From contig NZ_CP053590.1 in the NCBI RefSeq assembly GCF_013365535.1, forward strand, positions 1,354,501-1,418,500: a DNA stretch of 64,000 nucleotides. The letters are read 5' to 3'. The notes under the pieces are model-generated. The model saw nothing but the letters and a program-made list of their open reading frames with translations. It searched no databases and was not told the DNA's origin. Origin of the DNA: Aquimarina sp. TRL1. GTDB lineage: Bacteria; Bacteroidota; Bacteroidia; Flavobacteriales; Flavobacteriaceae. Of the stretch, positions 47,029-55,989 are shown piece after piece (position 1 is the stretch's first letter; each line of letters starts with the position of its first letter). A program made the translations under genes and the position numbers.

Positions 47029-47102
47029 CAAAACTAGTTCTTGATCAGATATCAAACTATGATATTTATCATTGCCCACCCTTTACTTCTTTTAGAATTT
47101 TG
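47029..47102. promoter_or_regulatory. Divergent usp/ccoI promoters sharing one FNR-like box
   Basis: The palindrome ATGATATTTATCAT (47059-47072) is symmetric. Counting from its 12-nt core, 23 nt to the left is the minus-strand -7 box TAGTTTTG (47029-47036, perfect) for usp. Exactly 23 nt to the right is GAATTTTG (47095-47102, one mismatch) for ccoI. One activator dimer could therefore serve both promoters. Confidence 0.78.
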
Positions 47103-47123
47103 TAAAAAATTAAGGGGACCTAT

Positions 47124-49538
47124 ATGATGACTGATACTTGTTTCCATTGCGGTAATGACTGTGATACTACCATTATAGAGTTTGATCAAAAGAAGTTCTG
47201 CTGTAATGGATGCAAAACTGTTTACGATATTCTCTCTAGTAATGAACTGAATTCATATTACGAATTACAGAAAGCTCCCGGAGCTAAGCCAGAAGAAGCC
47301 GCCGGTAAATATGACTATCTGGACACCCCTGAAATCCAAGAAGAATTGTTAGAGTTTCACGATGACTCTATTGAAATTGTACGACTCTATATTCCACATA
47401 TCCATTGTAGTTCCTGTATCTGGATACTGGAAAACCTTCACAAACTACAACCTGAGATTTCTGCTTCTCAGGTGGATTTTCCAAAAAAAACCGTACGGAT
47501 TACGTATAATAACACAAACTTTTCCCTAAAAGAAGTCGTATTATTATTAAATGCCATCGGATACGATCCTTACATCAGCCTTAATGATTATAAGAAAGAC
47601 AAAAAGAGCATCAATAGAAGCATCATTTATAAATTAGGAATCGCAGGTTTCGCTTTTGGGAATGTTATGTTTTTATCATTTCCAGAATATTTTGAAGTCT
47701 CTGAATATTGGCTGGAAAAATACAAACATATGTTCAGATGGTTAATGTTTACCTTTTCACTTCCTGTTGTTTTCTATTGTTCTCAGGAATATTTTATTTC
47801 TGCTTATAAGGGGTTACGCTCCAAAGTATTAAATATCGACGTTCCGATAGCACTGGGGATTTTAGTTTTATTTCTCAGAAGTACTGCGGAAATCATTTTT
47901 GATCTGGGAACCGGTTTCTTTGATAGTCTTACCGGTCTTGTTTTTTTTCTGTTGCTCGGTAAATTTTTTCAACAAAAATCATACGCATTTCTTTCTTTCG
48001 AAAGAGACTACAAATCCTATTTTCCCATAGCAGTAACCAGAATAAAAACAGACGAAACAACAAACGCCAAAACAGAAGAAAACATACAGGTTTACGATAT
48101 AAAAAAAGGAGATCGTATACTGATTCGCAATGGAGAATTAATCACAGTAGACAGTGTCTTAATAGAAGGAAATGCTCAGATCGATTATAGTTTTGTCACT
48201 GGAGAAAGCGAAACTGTTACTAAAAAAACAGGAGACAAACTATTTGCCGGAGGAAGGCAACTTTTTGGAGCTATCGAAATAGAAGCTACAAAATCTGTTA
48301 AGCAAAGCTACCTAACACAATTGTGGAGCAACGATGTTTTCAAAACAAACAAAGAAGAAGCATTTACAAATCTTACCAACACCATCAGTAAGTATTTCAC
48401 AATAACTATTTTATGTATCGCAGCATTGGCTACTATTTTTTGGACCTTTTACGACGCATCCAAAGCAATTCAGGTATTCACTGCTGTACTTATTATAGCC
48501 TGCCCATGTGCATTAGCACTCTCTTCTCCTTTTGCTTTAGGAAATATGCTTCGATTATTCGGACAGCATAAATTTTATCTAAAAAACGCCAGTGTTATTG
48601 AGCAATTAGCCAATGCAGACACACTTATTTTTGATAAAACCGGTACAATAACCTCTAATCAGAAAAGTGCTATCACTTATGAAGGGGTTAGCTTAGATGA
48701 AGAAGAAGAGATGTTATTAAAGAACACATTACGAGCATCTAATCATCCGCTGAGCAGAGCCCTTTATGAATTGCTCAATGATCAACATATTAAGACGCTG
48801 GACGACTTTCAGGAACATACAGGAATGGGAATGGAGGCCCGCTACAATAAAAAATCTATAAAGGTAGGTGCCGCTCACTTTGTAGACAATGCAATCCCAT
48901 CAAACTCACTTTCTACCACCGTACATATCAGTACTGATAATGAATACAAAGGGCGGTATGTTTTTCAAAATCGATATAGAAAAGGAGTTAAAAAACTCTT
49001 TCAAAAATTATCCGGGAGATATGCACTGGGAATCCTTTCCGGGGATAATGAAGGAGAAAAAACACGATTAGAAAGCTGGTTACCCAAAGGTACTACTCTA
49101 TTATTTAATCAAAAACCAGAGCAAAAACTAGCACATATCAAATCCTTGCAGGAAAACGATCAAAAAGTAATCATGATTGGAGATGGTCTTAACGATGCCG
49201 GAGCACTGGCACAAAGTGATATCGGCATTGTCGTTTCAGAAAATGTAAATGTGTTTTCTCCTGCCTGTGATGCGATCTTGGATGCTTCGCAGTTCACCAA
49301 AATTCACAACTTTATTCTTGCCTCTAAACAAACATTAAAGATTATCAAATCCAGCTTTATCCTTTCTTTTTTCTATAACATAATAGGGCTATATTTTGCA
49401 GTTTCCGGTCAGTTATCTCCTGTAATTGCTGCCATATTGATGCCACTTAGTTCCATCTCGGTACTAGTCTATGTAACCATTCTTACCAATTGGTCCGGTC
49501 GAAAACTAATGAAATCACATGAAAGAAGAAAGTCATAA
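47124..49538 (+). CDS. ccoI: CcoI/FixI-type copper-translocating P-type ATPase
   Basis: Inner-membrane P1B ATPase needed to load copper into cbb3 oxidase. The N-terminus has a Cys-rich metal-binding motif (CFHCGNDC, FCCNGC), then a heavy-metal-associated domain with HCSSCIW. Core motifs: TGES, CPC (C460-P-C462) in the membrane, DKTGTIT with D504 phosphorylated, and GDGLNDAGAL. Start of the oxidase assembly cluster. The 3' end overlaps the next gene by 20 nt. Expression is predicted to rise under low oxygen through the shared FNR-like box. Confidence 0.94.
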   Translation: MMTDTCFHCGNDCDTTIIEFDQKKFCCNGCKTVYDILSSNELNSYYELQKAPGAKPEEAAGKYDYLDTPEIQEELLEFHDDSIEIVRLYIPHIHCSSCIWILENLHKLQPEISASQVDFPKKTVRITYNNTNFSLKEVVLLLNAIGYDPYISLNDYKKDKKSINRSIIYKLGIAGFAFGNVMFLSFPEYFEVSEYWLEKYKHMFRWLMFTFSLPVVFYCSQEYFISAYKGLRSKVLNIDVPIALGILVLFLRSTAEIIFDLGTGFFDSLTGLVFFLLLGKFFQQKSYAFLSFERDYKSYFPIAVTRIKTDETTNAKTEENIQVYDIKKGDRILIRNGELITVDSVLIEGNAQIDYSFVTGESETVTKKTGDKLFAGGRQLFGAIEIEATKSVKQSYLTQLWSNDVFKTNKEEAFTNLTNTISKYFTITILCIAALATIFWTFYDASKAIQVFTAVLIIACPCALALSSPFALGNMLRLFGQHKFYLKNASVIEQLANADTLIFDKTGTITSNQKSAITYEGVSLDEEEEMLLKNTLRASNHPLSRALYELLNDQHIKTLDDFQEHTGMGMEARYNKKSIKVGAAHFVDNAIPSNSLSTTVHISTDNEYKGRYVFQNRYRKGVKKLFQKLSGRYALGILSGDNEGEKTRLESWLPKGTTLLFNQKPEQKLAHIKSLQENDQKVIMIGDGLNDAGALAQSDIGIVVSENVNVFSPACDAILDASQFTKIHNFILASKQTLKIIKSSFILSFFYNIIGLYFAVSGQLSPVIAAILMPLSSISVLVYVTILTNWSGRKLMKSHERRKS

Positions 49539-50112
49539 TCCGATAGCACATTTTCAGCAATGGTTTTATGAAGTTGAAAAAGCACATCCCGAAGATGAGG
49601 TTAATATCATGTCATTATCAACTATTGGAAATGATGGTTTTCCCAAAAACAGGATTGTTTTATTAAAAAGATTTACTTGGGAAGGGTTCTATTTTTTTAC
49701 TAATTATAATAGTGAAAAAGGAATCGCTATCAGAAACAACCCACTGGTTTCTCTTTCTTTTTTTTGGAAAAAAGCAGCCCGGGAGGTTCATATTTATGGA
49801 AAAGCAACTAAAATCCCTGTAAATTTATCACAAGGTTATTTTGACTCACGTCCCAGAGGAAGTCAATTAAGCACATGGGCTTCTATGCAAGGAAGCAAAA
49901 TTGCTTCAAGAAAACAATTAGATGAACAGCTCGCTCATTACGATTCTTTGTTTCGGAATAAAGAAATCCCCATGCCGGCATATTGGGGAGGGTATCTGGT
50001 CAGTCCAAAAACTATAACTTTTATCGATCACAAAAAAAATGATAAAAATCATCATTTAACCTACTGTTTACAGAAAAATTATCACTGGATTAAACAGACT
50101 CATTCTAAATAA
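49519..50112 (+). CDS. pdxH: PdxH-like pyridoxamine 5'-phosphate oxidase, atypical C-terminus
   Basis: FMN split-barrel protein resembling pyridoxamine phosphate oxidase. Present: NRIVLLKRF, FFTNYNSEKG, the RPRGSQLSTWAS segment and MPAYWGGYLVSP. The usual C-terminal signature FWQGR...RLHDR is replaced by FIDHKKNDKNHHLTY, so the arginine and histidine that hold PLP in E. coli PdxH are not in their normal context; at 197 residues it is slightly short. It starts inside ccoI and probably is co-transcribed. It may be a diverged paralogue with another role. Confidence 0.8.
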   Translation: MKEESHNPIAHFQQWFYEVEKAHPEDEVNIMSLSTIGNDGFPKNRIVLLKRFTWEGFYFFTNYNSEKGIAIRNNPLVSLSFFWKKAAREVHIYGKATKIPVNLSQGYFDSRPRGSQLSTWASMQGSKIASRKQLDEQLAHYDSLFRNKEIPMPAYWGGYLVSPKTITFIDHKKNDKNHHLTYCLQKNYHWIKQTHSK

Positions 50113-50133
50113 GAGGAAGGTCCTTATTTTTTT
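50107..50133 (+). terminator. Probable terminator after the pdxH-like gene
   Basis: The stem AAATAAG/CTTATTT (50107-50113 with 50123-50129) followed by a T-run. The stop codon lies inside the stem. Confidence 0.6.
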
Positions 50134-50259
50134 ATTCTTATCAACTTACCCCTATCGCACATAACCTCCTGGAACACCTGTTTTTACTATACTTACCAAC
50201 GATAACAAACTACTGGTAACCTTGTCCTTTATTACCACATATTCACTTACGGTTAAACC

Positions 50260-50302
50260 TGATAAATGTCATTTTTTTAGAATCTGTTCCCTCCTACTTT
50301 TG
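50260..50302 (+). promoter_or_regulatory. FNR-like box plus -7 element, ccoS-ccoNOQP promoter
   Basis: TGATAAATGTCA (50260-50271) differs by one base from TGAT-N4-ATCA. After exactly 23 nt comes TACTTTTG (50295-50302), a perfect -7 box. The leader to the ccoS ATG is about 13 nt. Confidence 0.72.
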
Positions 50303-50321
50303 AATAAAATCAGACTTTACC

Positions 50322-50516
50322 ATGAGTGTTATTTACATACTATTAACGATCAGTATTATTGTCGCCATCGTATTCTTTGTAGCATTTATTGTTTCTGTTA
50401 GAAATGGACAATTTGATGATACATACACTCCATCCATTCGAATGCTTTTCGATGACGAGTTGGTAGGAGAAGGTAAAAAGAAAACAACAATATTAACGAA
50501 AGACAAACAATCATAA
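50322..50516 (+). CDS. ccoS: cbb3 oxidase assembly protein CcoS
   Basis: Small 64-residue membrane protein: one N-terminal helix (VIYILLTISIIVAIVFFVAFIVSV) then the conserved GQFDDTYTPSIRMLFDDE motif. CcoS is needed for cofactor insertion into cbb3 oxidase. First gene after the oxidase promoter and 2 nt ahead of ccoNO. Confidence 0.93.
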   Translation: MSVIYILLTISIIVAIVFFVAFIVSVRNGQFDDTYTPSIRMLFDDELVGEGKKKTTILTKDKQS

Positions 50517-50518
50517 AT

Positions 50519-52717
50519 ATGAAAATGGAAACATTCTATTACGATAATAAGATCGTAAAAAATTTCTTGTATGCCACCGTTCTCTGGGGGATTATAGGAA
50601 TGTCCGTCGGATTACTGCTGGCGATATTATTTTTATTCCCCAATCTTACGGACGGAATCCCCTGGCTTAGTTTTGGTAGAATACGCCCTTTGCATACCAA
50701 TGCTGTAATTTTTGCCTTTGTAGGGAATGCCATATTTGCAGGGGTTTATTACTCAACTCAACGATTATTAAAAACACGAATGTTTAATGATCTTCTGAGT
50801 AAAATCAATTTCTGGGGATGGCAGTTAATCATCGTAGGAGCTGCAATTACACTTCCGTTAGGGTATACTTCTTCTAAAGAATATGCAGAATTAGAATGGC
50901 CTTTTGATATTGCCATTGCCGTGATTTGGGTAGTTTTTGGATGGAATCTCATCGGTACCATATTAAAACGAAGACAACGGCATCTCTATGTAGCAATATG
51001 GTTTTATCTTGCTACTGTAGTTACAATTGCTGTATTACACATATTTAATAGTTTGGAGCTTCCTGTAAGTGCATTAAAAAGCTACTCTGTATATGCAGGA
51101 GTTCAGGATGCCCTGGTACAATGGTGGTATGGTCACAATGCCGTTGCTTTCTTCCTTACGACTCCTTTCTTAGGTCTGATGTATTATTTTATTCCTAAGG
51201 CTGCAAATCGTCCTGTATATTCATATAGATTATCCATTATACATTTCTGGTCTCTGATTTTTATCTATATCTGGGCCGGTCCCCATCACCTCTTATACTC
51301 CTCTCTACCAGATTGGGCACAAAATTTAGGAGTTGCATTTTCTGTTATGCTAATCGCACCATCATGGGGAGGTATGATTAATGGTTTATTAACACTGAGA
51401 GGAGCCTGGGATAAAGTACGAACAGATCCTGTTCTTAAATTTATGGTAGTAGCTATAACAGGATACGGTATGGCTACATTCGAAGGTCCTATGCTCTCAC
51501 TAAAAAACGTAAATGCTATTGCTCATTTTAGTGATTGGGTAATTGCTCACGTACACGTAGGAGCATTAGCCTGGAACGGGTTCCTTACTTTTGGTATGAT
51601 CTACTGGCTTATCCCTAAATTATTCAAAACTAAATTATGGTCTACCGGTCTTGCCAACATGCATTTCTGGATTGGTACACTAGGAATAATCATTTATGCA
51701 CTTCCGATGTATGTTGCCGGATTCGTACAGGCATCTATGTGGAAACAATTTAATCCTGATGGTACCCTGACCTATGGTAACTTCCTGGAGACAGTGAATC
51801 AAATCATACCTATGTACTGGATGAGAGCTATCGGAGGAACGATGTTTATTCTGGGGATGTTCATCATGGTATACAATATGTATAAAACGATCAAAGCTGG
51901 AACCGCAGTAGCAGATGAAAAAGCAGAAGCTGCTCCATTACAAAAAATCACAAAATACAGAACTGCAAAAGAAGGATACCACACCTGGTTAGAAAGAAGA
52001 CCTGTGAAACTAACCATTTTTGCCACGATTGCAATTCTTATCGGAGGAGCAGTACAGATCGTGCCCACATTAATGGTCAAATCCAATATTCCTACAATCA
52101 CTAGTGTGAAACCATATACTCCATTAGAATTAGAAGGAAGAGATATCTATATCAGAGAAAGTTGTGTTTCTTGTCATTCTCAGATGATACGACCTTTCAG
52201 AAGTGAGGTAGAACGATATGGGGAATATTCCAAAGCAGGAGAGTATGTCTATGATCACCCATTCTTATGGGGTAGTAAGCGTACGGGTCCCGACCTGATG
52301 CGAATCGGAGGAAAATACTCAGACAACTGGCATTTTAATCATATGTATGATCCGCAAAGTACATCTCCCGGTTCTATTATGCCTGCATACAAATGGCTTA
52401 TCACGGATAAACTAGACAGATCCCTAACTGAAGATAAAATGGAAGCGATGGTCACTCTTGGCGTCCCATACACACCGGAAGAAATCGAAAGAGCCCAGAA
52501 ATGGATGGATGAACAAGCAGCTCAAATAGAGAAAAACCTATACAATGATCCGGAATTTGCAGAAAGTTATGAAGCTGATAAGAAATATGCTCTAGAAAAC
52601 GGAGAAGAATTTATTGAAATGAGAGATCGTGAAATTGTAGCATTAATTGCCTATATCCAACGATTAGGAACTGATATCAAAATAAAAGACGGAGAAAGTG
52701 TAACCCATAAAGAATAA
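50519..52717 (+). CDS. ccoN: cbb3-type cytochrome c oxidase, fused subunits I and II (CcoNO)
   Basis: Residues 1 to about 480 form CcoN, a twelve-helix haem-copper oxidase subunit with metal-binding histidines in WWYGHNAVAF, GPHHLLYSS and the HVHVGALAWNG segment. A linker and one membrane helix (about 500-525) lead to CcoO, with one haem c site ESCVSCHSQM (C549, C552, H553) and the distal Met segment SIMPAYKWL. The N-O fusion is normal in Bacteroidota and is the catalytic core of the high-affinity terminal oxidase. Confidence 0.96.
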   Translation: MKMETFYYDNKIVKNFLYATVLWGIIGMSVGLLLAILFLFPNLTDGIPWLSFGRIRPLHTNAVIFAFVGNAIFAGVYYSTQRLLKTRMFNDLLSKINFWGWQLIIVGAAITLPLGYTSSKEYAELEWPFDIAIAVIWVVFGWNLIGTILKRRQRHLYVAIWFYLATVVTIAVLHIFNSLELPVSALKSYSVYAGVQDALVQWWYGHNAVAFFLTTPFLGLMYYFIPKAANRPVYSYRLSIIHFWSLIFIYIWAGPHHLLYSSLPDWAQNLGVAFSVMLIAPSWGGMINGLLTLRGAWDKVRTDPVLKFMVVAITGYGMATFEGPMLSLKNVNAIAHFSDWVIAHVHVGALAWNGFLTFGMIYWLIPKLFKTKLWSTGLANMHFWIGTLGIIIYALPMYVAGFVQASMWKQFNPDGTLTYGNFLETVNQIIPMYWMRAIGGTMFILGMFIMVYNMYKTIKAGTAVADEKAEAAPLQKITKYRTAKEGYHTWLERRPVKLTIFATIAILIGGAVQIVPTLMVKSNIPTITSVKPYTPLELEGRDIYIRESCVSCHSQMIRPFRSEVERYGEYSKAGEYVYDHPFLWGSKRTGPDLMRIGGKYSDNWHFNHMYDPQSTSPGSIMPAYKWLITDKLDRSLTEDKMEAMVTLGVPYTPEEIERAQKWMDEQAAQIEKNLYNDPEFAESYEADKKYALENGEEFIEMRDREIVALIAYIQRLGTDIKIKDGESVTHKE

Positions 52718-52722
52718 TCAAC

Positions 52723-52908
52723 ATGCTAAAATTTATAAAAGGACACATGGAAAGTATTGAAGGTATCGAAATATACCCAATTATCTCCTTATTAATCTTT
52801 GGAATATTCTTCATTGCATTGTTCTGGTGGGTATTCTCTGCCAAAAAAGATTATATAAAACAAGTGAGCCAAATTCCAATAGAAACTGAAAAACAAAAGA
52901 CTTCATGA
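52723..52908 (+). CDS. ccoQ: CcoQ-type cbb3 oxidase subunit
   Basis: 61 residues with one membrane helix (IYPIISLLIFGIFFIALFWWVF) followed by a charged tail. Its position between ccoNO and ccoP and its size match CcoQ, which stabilises the oxidase. The stop overlaps the ccoP start by 4 nt, suggesting translational coupling. Confidence 0.88.
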   Translation: MLKFIKGHMESIEGIEIYPIISLLIFGIFFIALFWWVFSAKKDYIKQVSQIPIETEKQKTS

Positions 52909-53801
52909 GAACGATTTCATCATATCTTAGAGTAATCGCATTTATTGCTATTACGTATATTTTAATAGAATGGGTAGTAGAATCCGGAGATGAATCTGCA
53001 TTTGTAGCAAACCCATATACACTACTAATCATAGGATTGGTAGCCTTGTTTGCTGTTGCTTTTGAGATTTGTATCAGTGCAGTAAAAGGTACCTTATTCA
53101 TGGCCTTAAGCCCGGAAGCACAAGAACGGTTTAAAGCAGCAGAAAAAGAGAAAAAAGAGAAACAATATAAATGGATTAAAGAAAAATACAAAAAACTTTT
53201 AGATAGCAAACCTATAGAAGATGAAGCAGAAATCATTCTGGATCACAACTACGATGGAATACAGGAATTAGACAATAATTTGCCTCCATGGTGGGTCTAC
53301 GGGTTTTATATGACCATCATATTTGGAACCGTTTACTTGGTTCGATTCCATATAATGAATGATTATACCCAGGCAGAAGAGTATGAAATGGAAGTTGCTG
53401 AAGCGAAAATCGCGATTGAAGAATACAAACGTACAGCAAAAGACCTTATCGATGCCAATACGGTAACCTTATTAACAGATGCTTCGGATCTAAAAGCCGG
53501 TAAAGCTACTTTCTCCGCTAATTGTGTTGCTTGTCATAAAGCTGACGGAGGAGGAGGAATAGGACCAAATCTTACCGATCCATATTGGATTCTCGGAGGA
53601 GGAATTAAAAATGTTTTCAGAACCATCTCAGAAGGAGGACGTGATGGAAAAGGGATGGTTGCCTGGAAACAAAACCTAAAACCTTCAGAGATTGCACAAG
53701 TTGCCAGTTATGTTATTTCATTAGGAGGTACAACTCCAACCGAACCTAAAGAACCAGAAGGAGATATCTGGAAAGACCCTGAAACAGAAAACAGCAAATA
53801 A
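52905..53801 (+). CDS. ccoP: cbb3 oxidase subunit III (CcoP), single haem c
   Basis: Two N-terminal helices, then the segment ELDNNLPPWWVYGFYMTIIFG, which marks CcoP. Only one CXXCH is present (NCVACHK, C207-H211), with distal Met in KGMVAWKQ; most CcoP proteins outside Bacteroidota have two haem c domains. Electrons pass from soluble cytochrome c to CcoNO. A strong hairpin follows the gene. Confidence 0.93.
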   Translation: MRTISSYLRVIAFIAITYILIEWVVESGDESAFVANPYTLLIIGLVALFAVAFEICISAVKGTLFMALSPEAQERFKAAEKEKKEKQYKWIKEKYKKLLDSKPIEDEAEIILDHNYDGIQELDNNLPPWWVYGFYMTIIFGTVYLVRFHIMNDYTQAEEYEMEVAEAKIAIEEYKRTAKDLIDANTVTLLTDASDLKAGKATFSANCVACHKADGGGGIGPNLTDPYWILGGGIKNVFRTISEGGRDGKGMVAWKQNLKPSEIAQVASYVISLGGTTPTEPKEPEGDIWKDPETENSK

Positions 53802-53820
53802 TTGCTGAATACTGTATCCT

Positions 53821-53855
53821 TATCTAGCCAAATTCCCTCCCGATTTGGCTAGATA
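53821..53855 (+). other. Strong hairpin between ccoP and ccoG
   Basis: A perfect 13-bp stem TATCTAGCCAAAT/ATTTGGCTAGATA (53821-53833 with 53843-53855), 9-nt loop, no T-run after it. May protect the 3' end of the oxidase mRNA or dampen expression of the assembly genes. Confidence 0.6.
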
Positions 53856-53889
53856 TATTGACAAAATAAAACCCTAAAAAACACCCCAT

Positions 53890-55311
53890 TTGGAAGCGCT
53901 TGAAAACGAAAAATTCAGAAATTCTATCAGTACTGTAACTGATGATGGAAAACGAGCCTGGGTATATCCCAAAAAACCCAATGGGCGATTCTATGCATAT
54001 CGCGAATGGGTTAGTTATTTTTTGTTGCTTTTTCTTTTTACAGCTCCTTTTATAAAAGTTAAAGGAAATCAACTGTTCTTATTTAATATCATGGAACGCC
54101 GCTTCAATATTTTTGGAGCGCCTTTCTGGCCACAGGATTTTCATCTGTTTGTCATTTCTATGATTGTAGGAATCGTATTCATTATTCTGTTTACGGTAGC
54201 ATTTGGGCGTATTTTCTGTGGATGGATCTGCCCGCAAACCATTTTTATGGAAATGGTTTTTCGCAAAATAGAATACTGGATAGAAGGAGATAGAGGAAAA
54301 CAAATTCGACTAGATAAGCAACCCTGGAATGCCGAAAAAATCAAAAAACGCGTGCTAAAGTGGTCCGTCTTTTTTTTCATATCTTTTTTGATTGCTAATA
54401 TTTTCTTAGCCTACTTTATTGGCAGTGACCAATTAGTACATCATATCTCTGACGGACCATTAAAGCACGTTAAAACACTGGTGTCTTTACTCATATTTAC
54501 AGGAGTATTCTATTTTGTTTTTGCCTGGTTTAGAGAACAAGTATGTATCATCGCTTGTCCTTACGGAAGACTACAAGGAGTTTTATTAGACAATAAATCG
54601 ATCATTGTAGCCTATGATCATAAAAGAGGAGAACAAGAGACTGGTCGATCAAAATTCAGAAAAAACGAAGACAGATCCGCATTAGGAAAAGGAGATTGTA
54701 TCGATTGTTTTCAATGTGTTCAAGTATGCCCCACAGGAATTGATATAAGAAACGGTACGCAGTTAGAATGTATCAACTGTACTGCGTGTATTGATGCCTG
54801 TGATCATATTATGGAGAAAGTAAAAATGCCGAAAGGGCTTATCCGATATGCCAGTGAAGAAAATATCGAGCGAAAGGCCAAGTTTTCTTTCACTCCTCGA
54901 CTTATAGGATATAGTGTCGTTCTCACAATTCTTATCGGAGTGCTTGTCGGAATGCTTTTCTTACGAAATGATGTAGAGGCAAACATACTCAGACTACCTG
55001 GACAATTATACGAAAGAAAAGAGAATAATATCATTAGTAATGTATACACATATAAACTCGTAAACAAAACCACTTTGGAAATAGAAAATGTTCATTTCGA
55101 ACTTATGTCTCATAGCGGTAAAATTGAATTAGTTACACATAAAAAATTCACAGTTCCAAAACAAGGATTATCCGAAGGAACTCTCTTTATTGAGATCAAT
55201 AGAGCTGCCCTTAATGGAGACAAAGACGAATTAAAAATTGGTGTATACAGTAACGGAGAATTAATAGAAACAACAACTACGGCTTTTTTAGGTCCTAGAA
55301 GTTATAAGTAA
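53890..55311 (+). CDS. ccoG: CcoG-type iron-sulfur membrane protein (TTG start)
   Basis: Begins with TTG; no ATG occurs before FRNSISTVTDDGKRAWVYPKK, the conserved start of the family. Five membrane helices and cysteine motifs: FCGWICPQT, CIIACPYG, then two ferredoxin-like clusters CIDCFQCVQVCP and CINCTACIDACD. CcoG reduces copper for oxidase assembly in other bacteria. The C-terminal periplasmic domain is Ig-like. Part of the cbb3 cluster. Confidence 0.93.
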   Translation: MEALENEKFRNSISTVTDDGKRAWVYPKKPNGRFYAYREWVSYFLLLFLFTAPFIKVKGNQLFLFNIMERRFNIFGAPFWPQDFHLFVISMIVGIVFIILFTVAFGRIFCGWICPQTIFMEMVFRKIEYWIEGDRGKQIRLDKQPWNAEKIKKRVLKWSVFFFISFLIANIFLAYFIGSDQLVHHISDGPLKHVKTLVSLLIFTGVFYFVFAWFREQVCIIACPYGRLQGVLLDNKSIIVAYDHKRGEQETGRSKFRKNEDRSALGKGDCIDCFQCVQVCPTGIDIRNGTQLECINCTACIDACDHIMEKVKMPKGLIRYASEENIERKAKFSFTPRLIGYSVVLTILIGVLVGMLFLRNDVEANILRLPGQLYERKENNIISNVYTYKLVNKTTLEIENVHFELMSHSGKIELVTHKKFTVPKQGLSEGTLFIEINRAALNGDKDELKIGVYSNGELIETTTTAFLGPRSYK

Positions 55312-55533
55312 ACTACCTCGGGGCAAGCCCGCGAGGTATTCATTAGAAATAAATTTTCAATTTCAAGGCAAGGCTTGAGGCATTATACACCTTGGCAGTG
55401 CCGATAAAACCATATAGAATGCGCATATAGAAATTTAATCATATCTCAGATAACGATTAGCTTCTCATGCATATTCCTGGATATAAAGAAACACAAACCT
55501 CTTTCTATTCAGAAATCTAAAAAAAATAAACAG
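55312..55533. other. Intergenic segment with GC-rich hairpin, possible repeat remnant
   Basis: A stem TACCTCG (55314-55320) / CGAGGTA (55332-55338), extended inwards by GGG/CCC, directly follows ccoG. The next 70 nt are also richer in G and C than neighbouring intergenic DNA, with GGCAAGGC and CACCTTGGC segments. No ORF. It could be a dispersed repeat; a genome search is needed. Confidence 0.35.
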
Positions 55534-55980
55534 ATGAAAATTAACTGGGGAACATCCATCGTACTTGTATTTATAGGGTTCATATCTTTTATCATGTTTT
55601 TTGTGATAAAAATGAATACGCAGGAAAAATACAATCATCACCTTGTAACAGAAGATTATTACAAAAAGGAGCTTGCTTTTCAGAAAGAAATTGATGCAGC
55701 AAAAAATACGAGCTTATTAAAAAACAGCCTGAATGTAAGACAGGTAGACGATCAGTTAATAATTTATTTTCCCGAGGATTTAGATCCTGCAAAAATATCA
55801 GGAACCATCACTTTATATCGCCCTTCTAATGAGAATCTTGATTTTGAAATACCAATACAGTTAGAAGGCTCAAAAGTAGAAATTCCTCAGGAACGCCTGG
55901 TAGCAGGTCGATGGAATATCAATATCTCATGGAACTATCAGGGCGTTCCATATTTATTCAAAAAACCAATCACACTGTAA
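55534..55980 (+). CDS. fixH: FixH/CcoH family protein
   Basis: 148 residues with one N-terminal membrane helix (IVLVFIGFISFIMFFVI) and the motif NHHLVTEDYYKKELAFQKEID that marks FixH. The remainder is a periplasmic beta-domain. FixH assists cbb3 oxidase assembly together with CcoI. Nine nt ahead of the next gene. Confidence 0.9.
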   Translation: MKINWGTSIVLVFIGFISFIMFFVIKMNTQEKYNHHLVTEDYYKKELAFQKEIDAAKNTSLLKNSLNVRQVDDQLIIYFPEDLDPAKISGTITLYRPSNENLDFEIPIQLEGSKVEIPQERLVAGRWNINISWNYQGVPYLFKKPITL

Positions 55981-55989
55981 GTCGAATTA

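Noticed and set aside
47041..47055. Second inverted repeat TTGAT-N5-ATCAA near the usp/ccoI box
   Set aside because: Its spacer is 5 nt rather than 4 and it is not at 23 nt from either -7 box; it may be chance or a site for another factor, so it was not counted.
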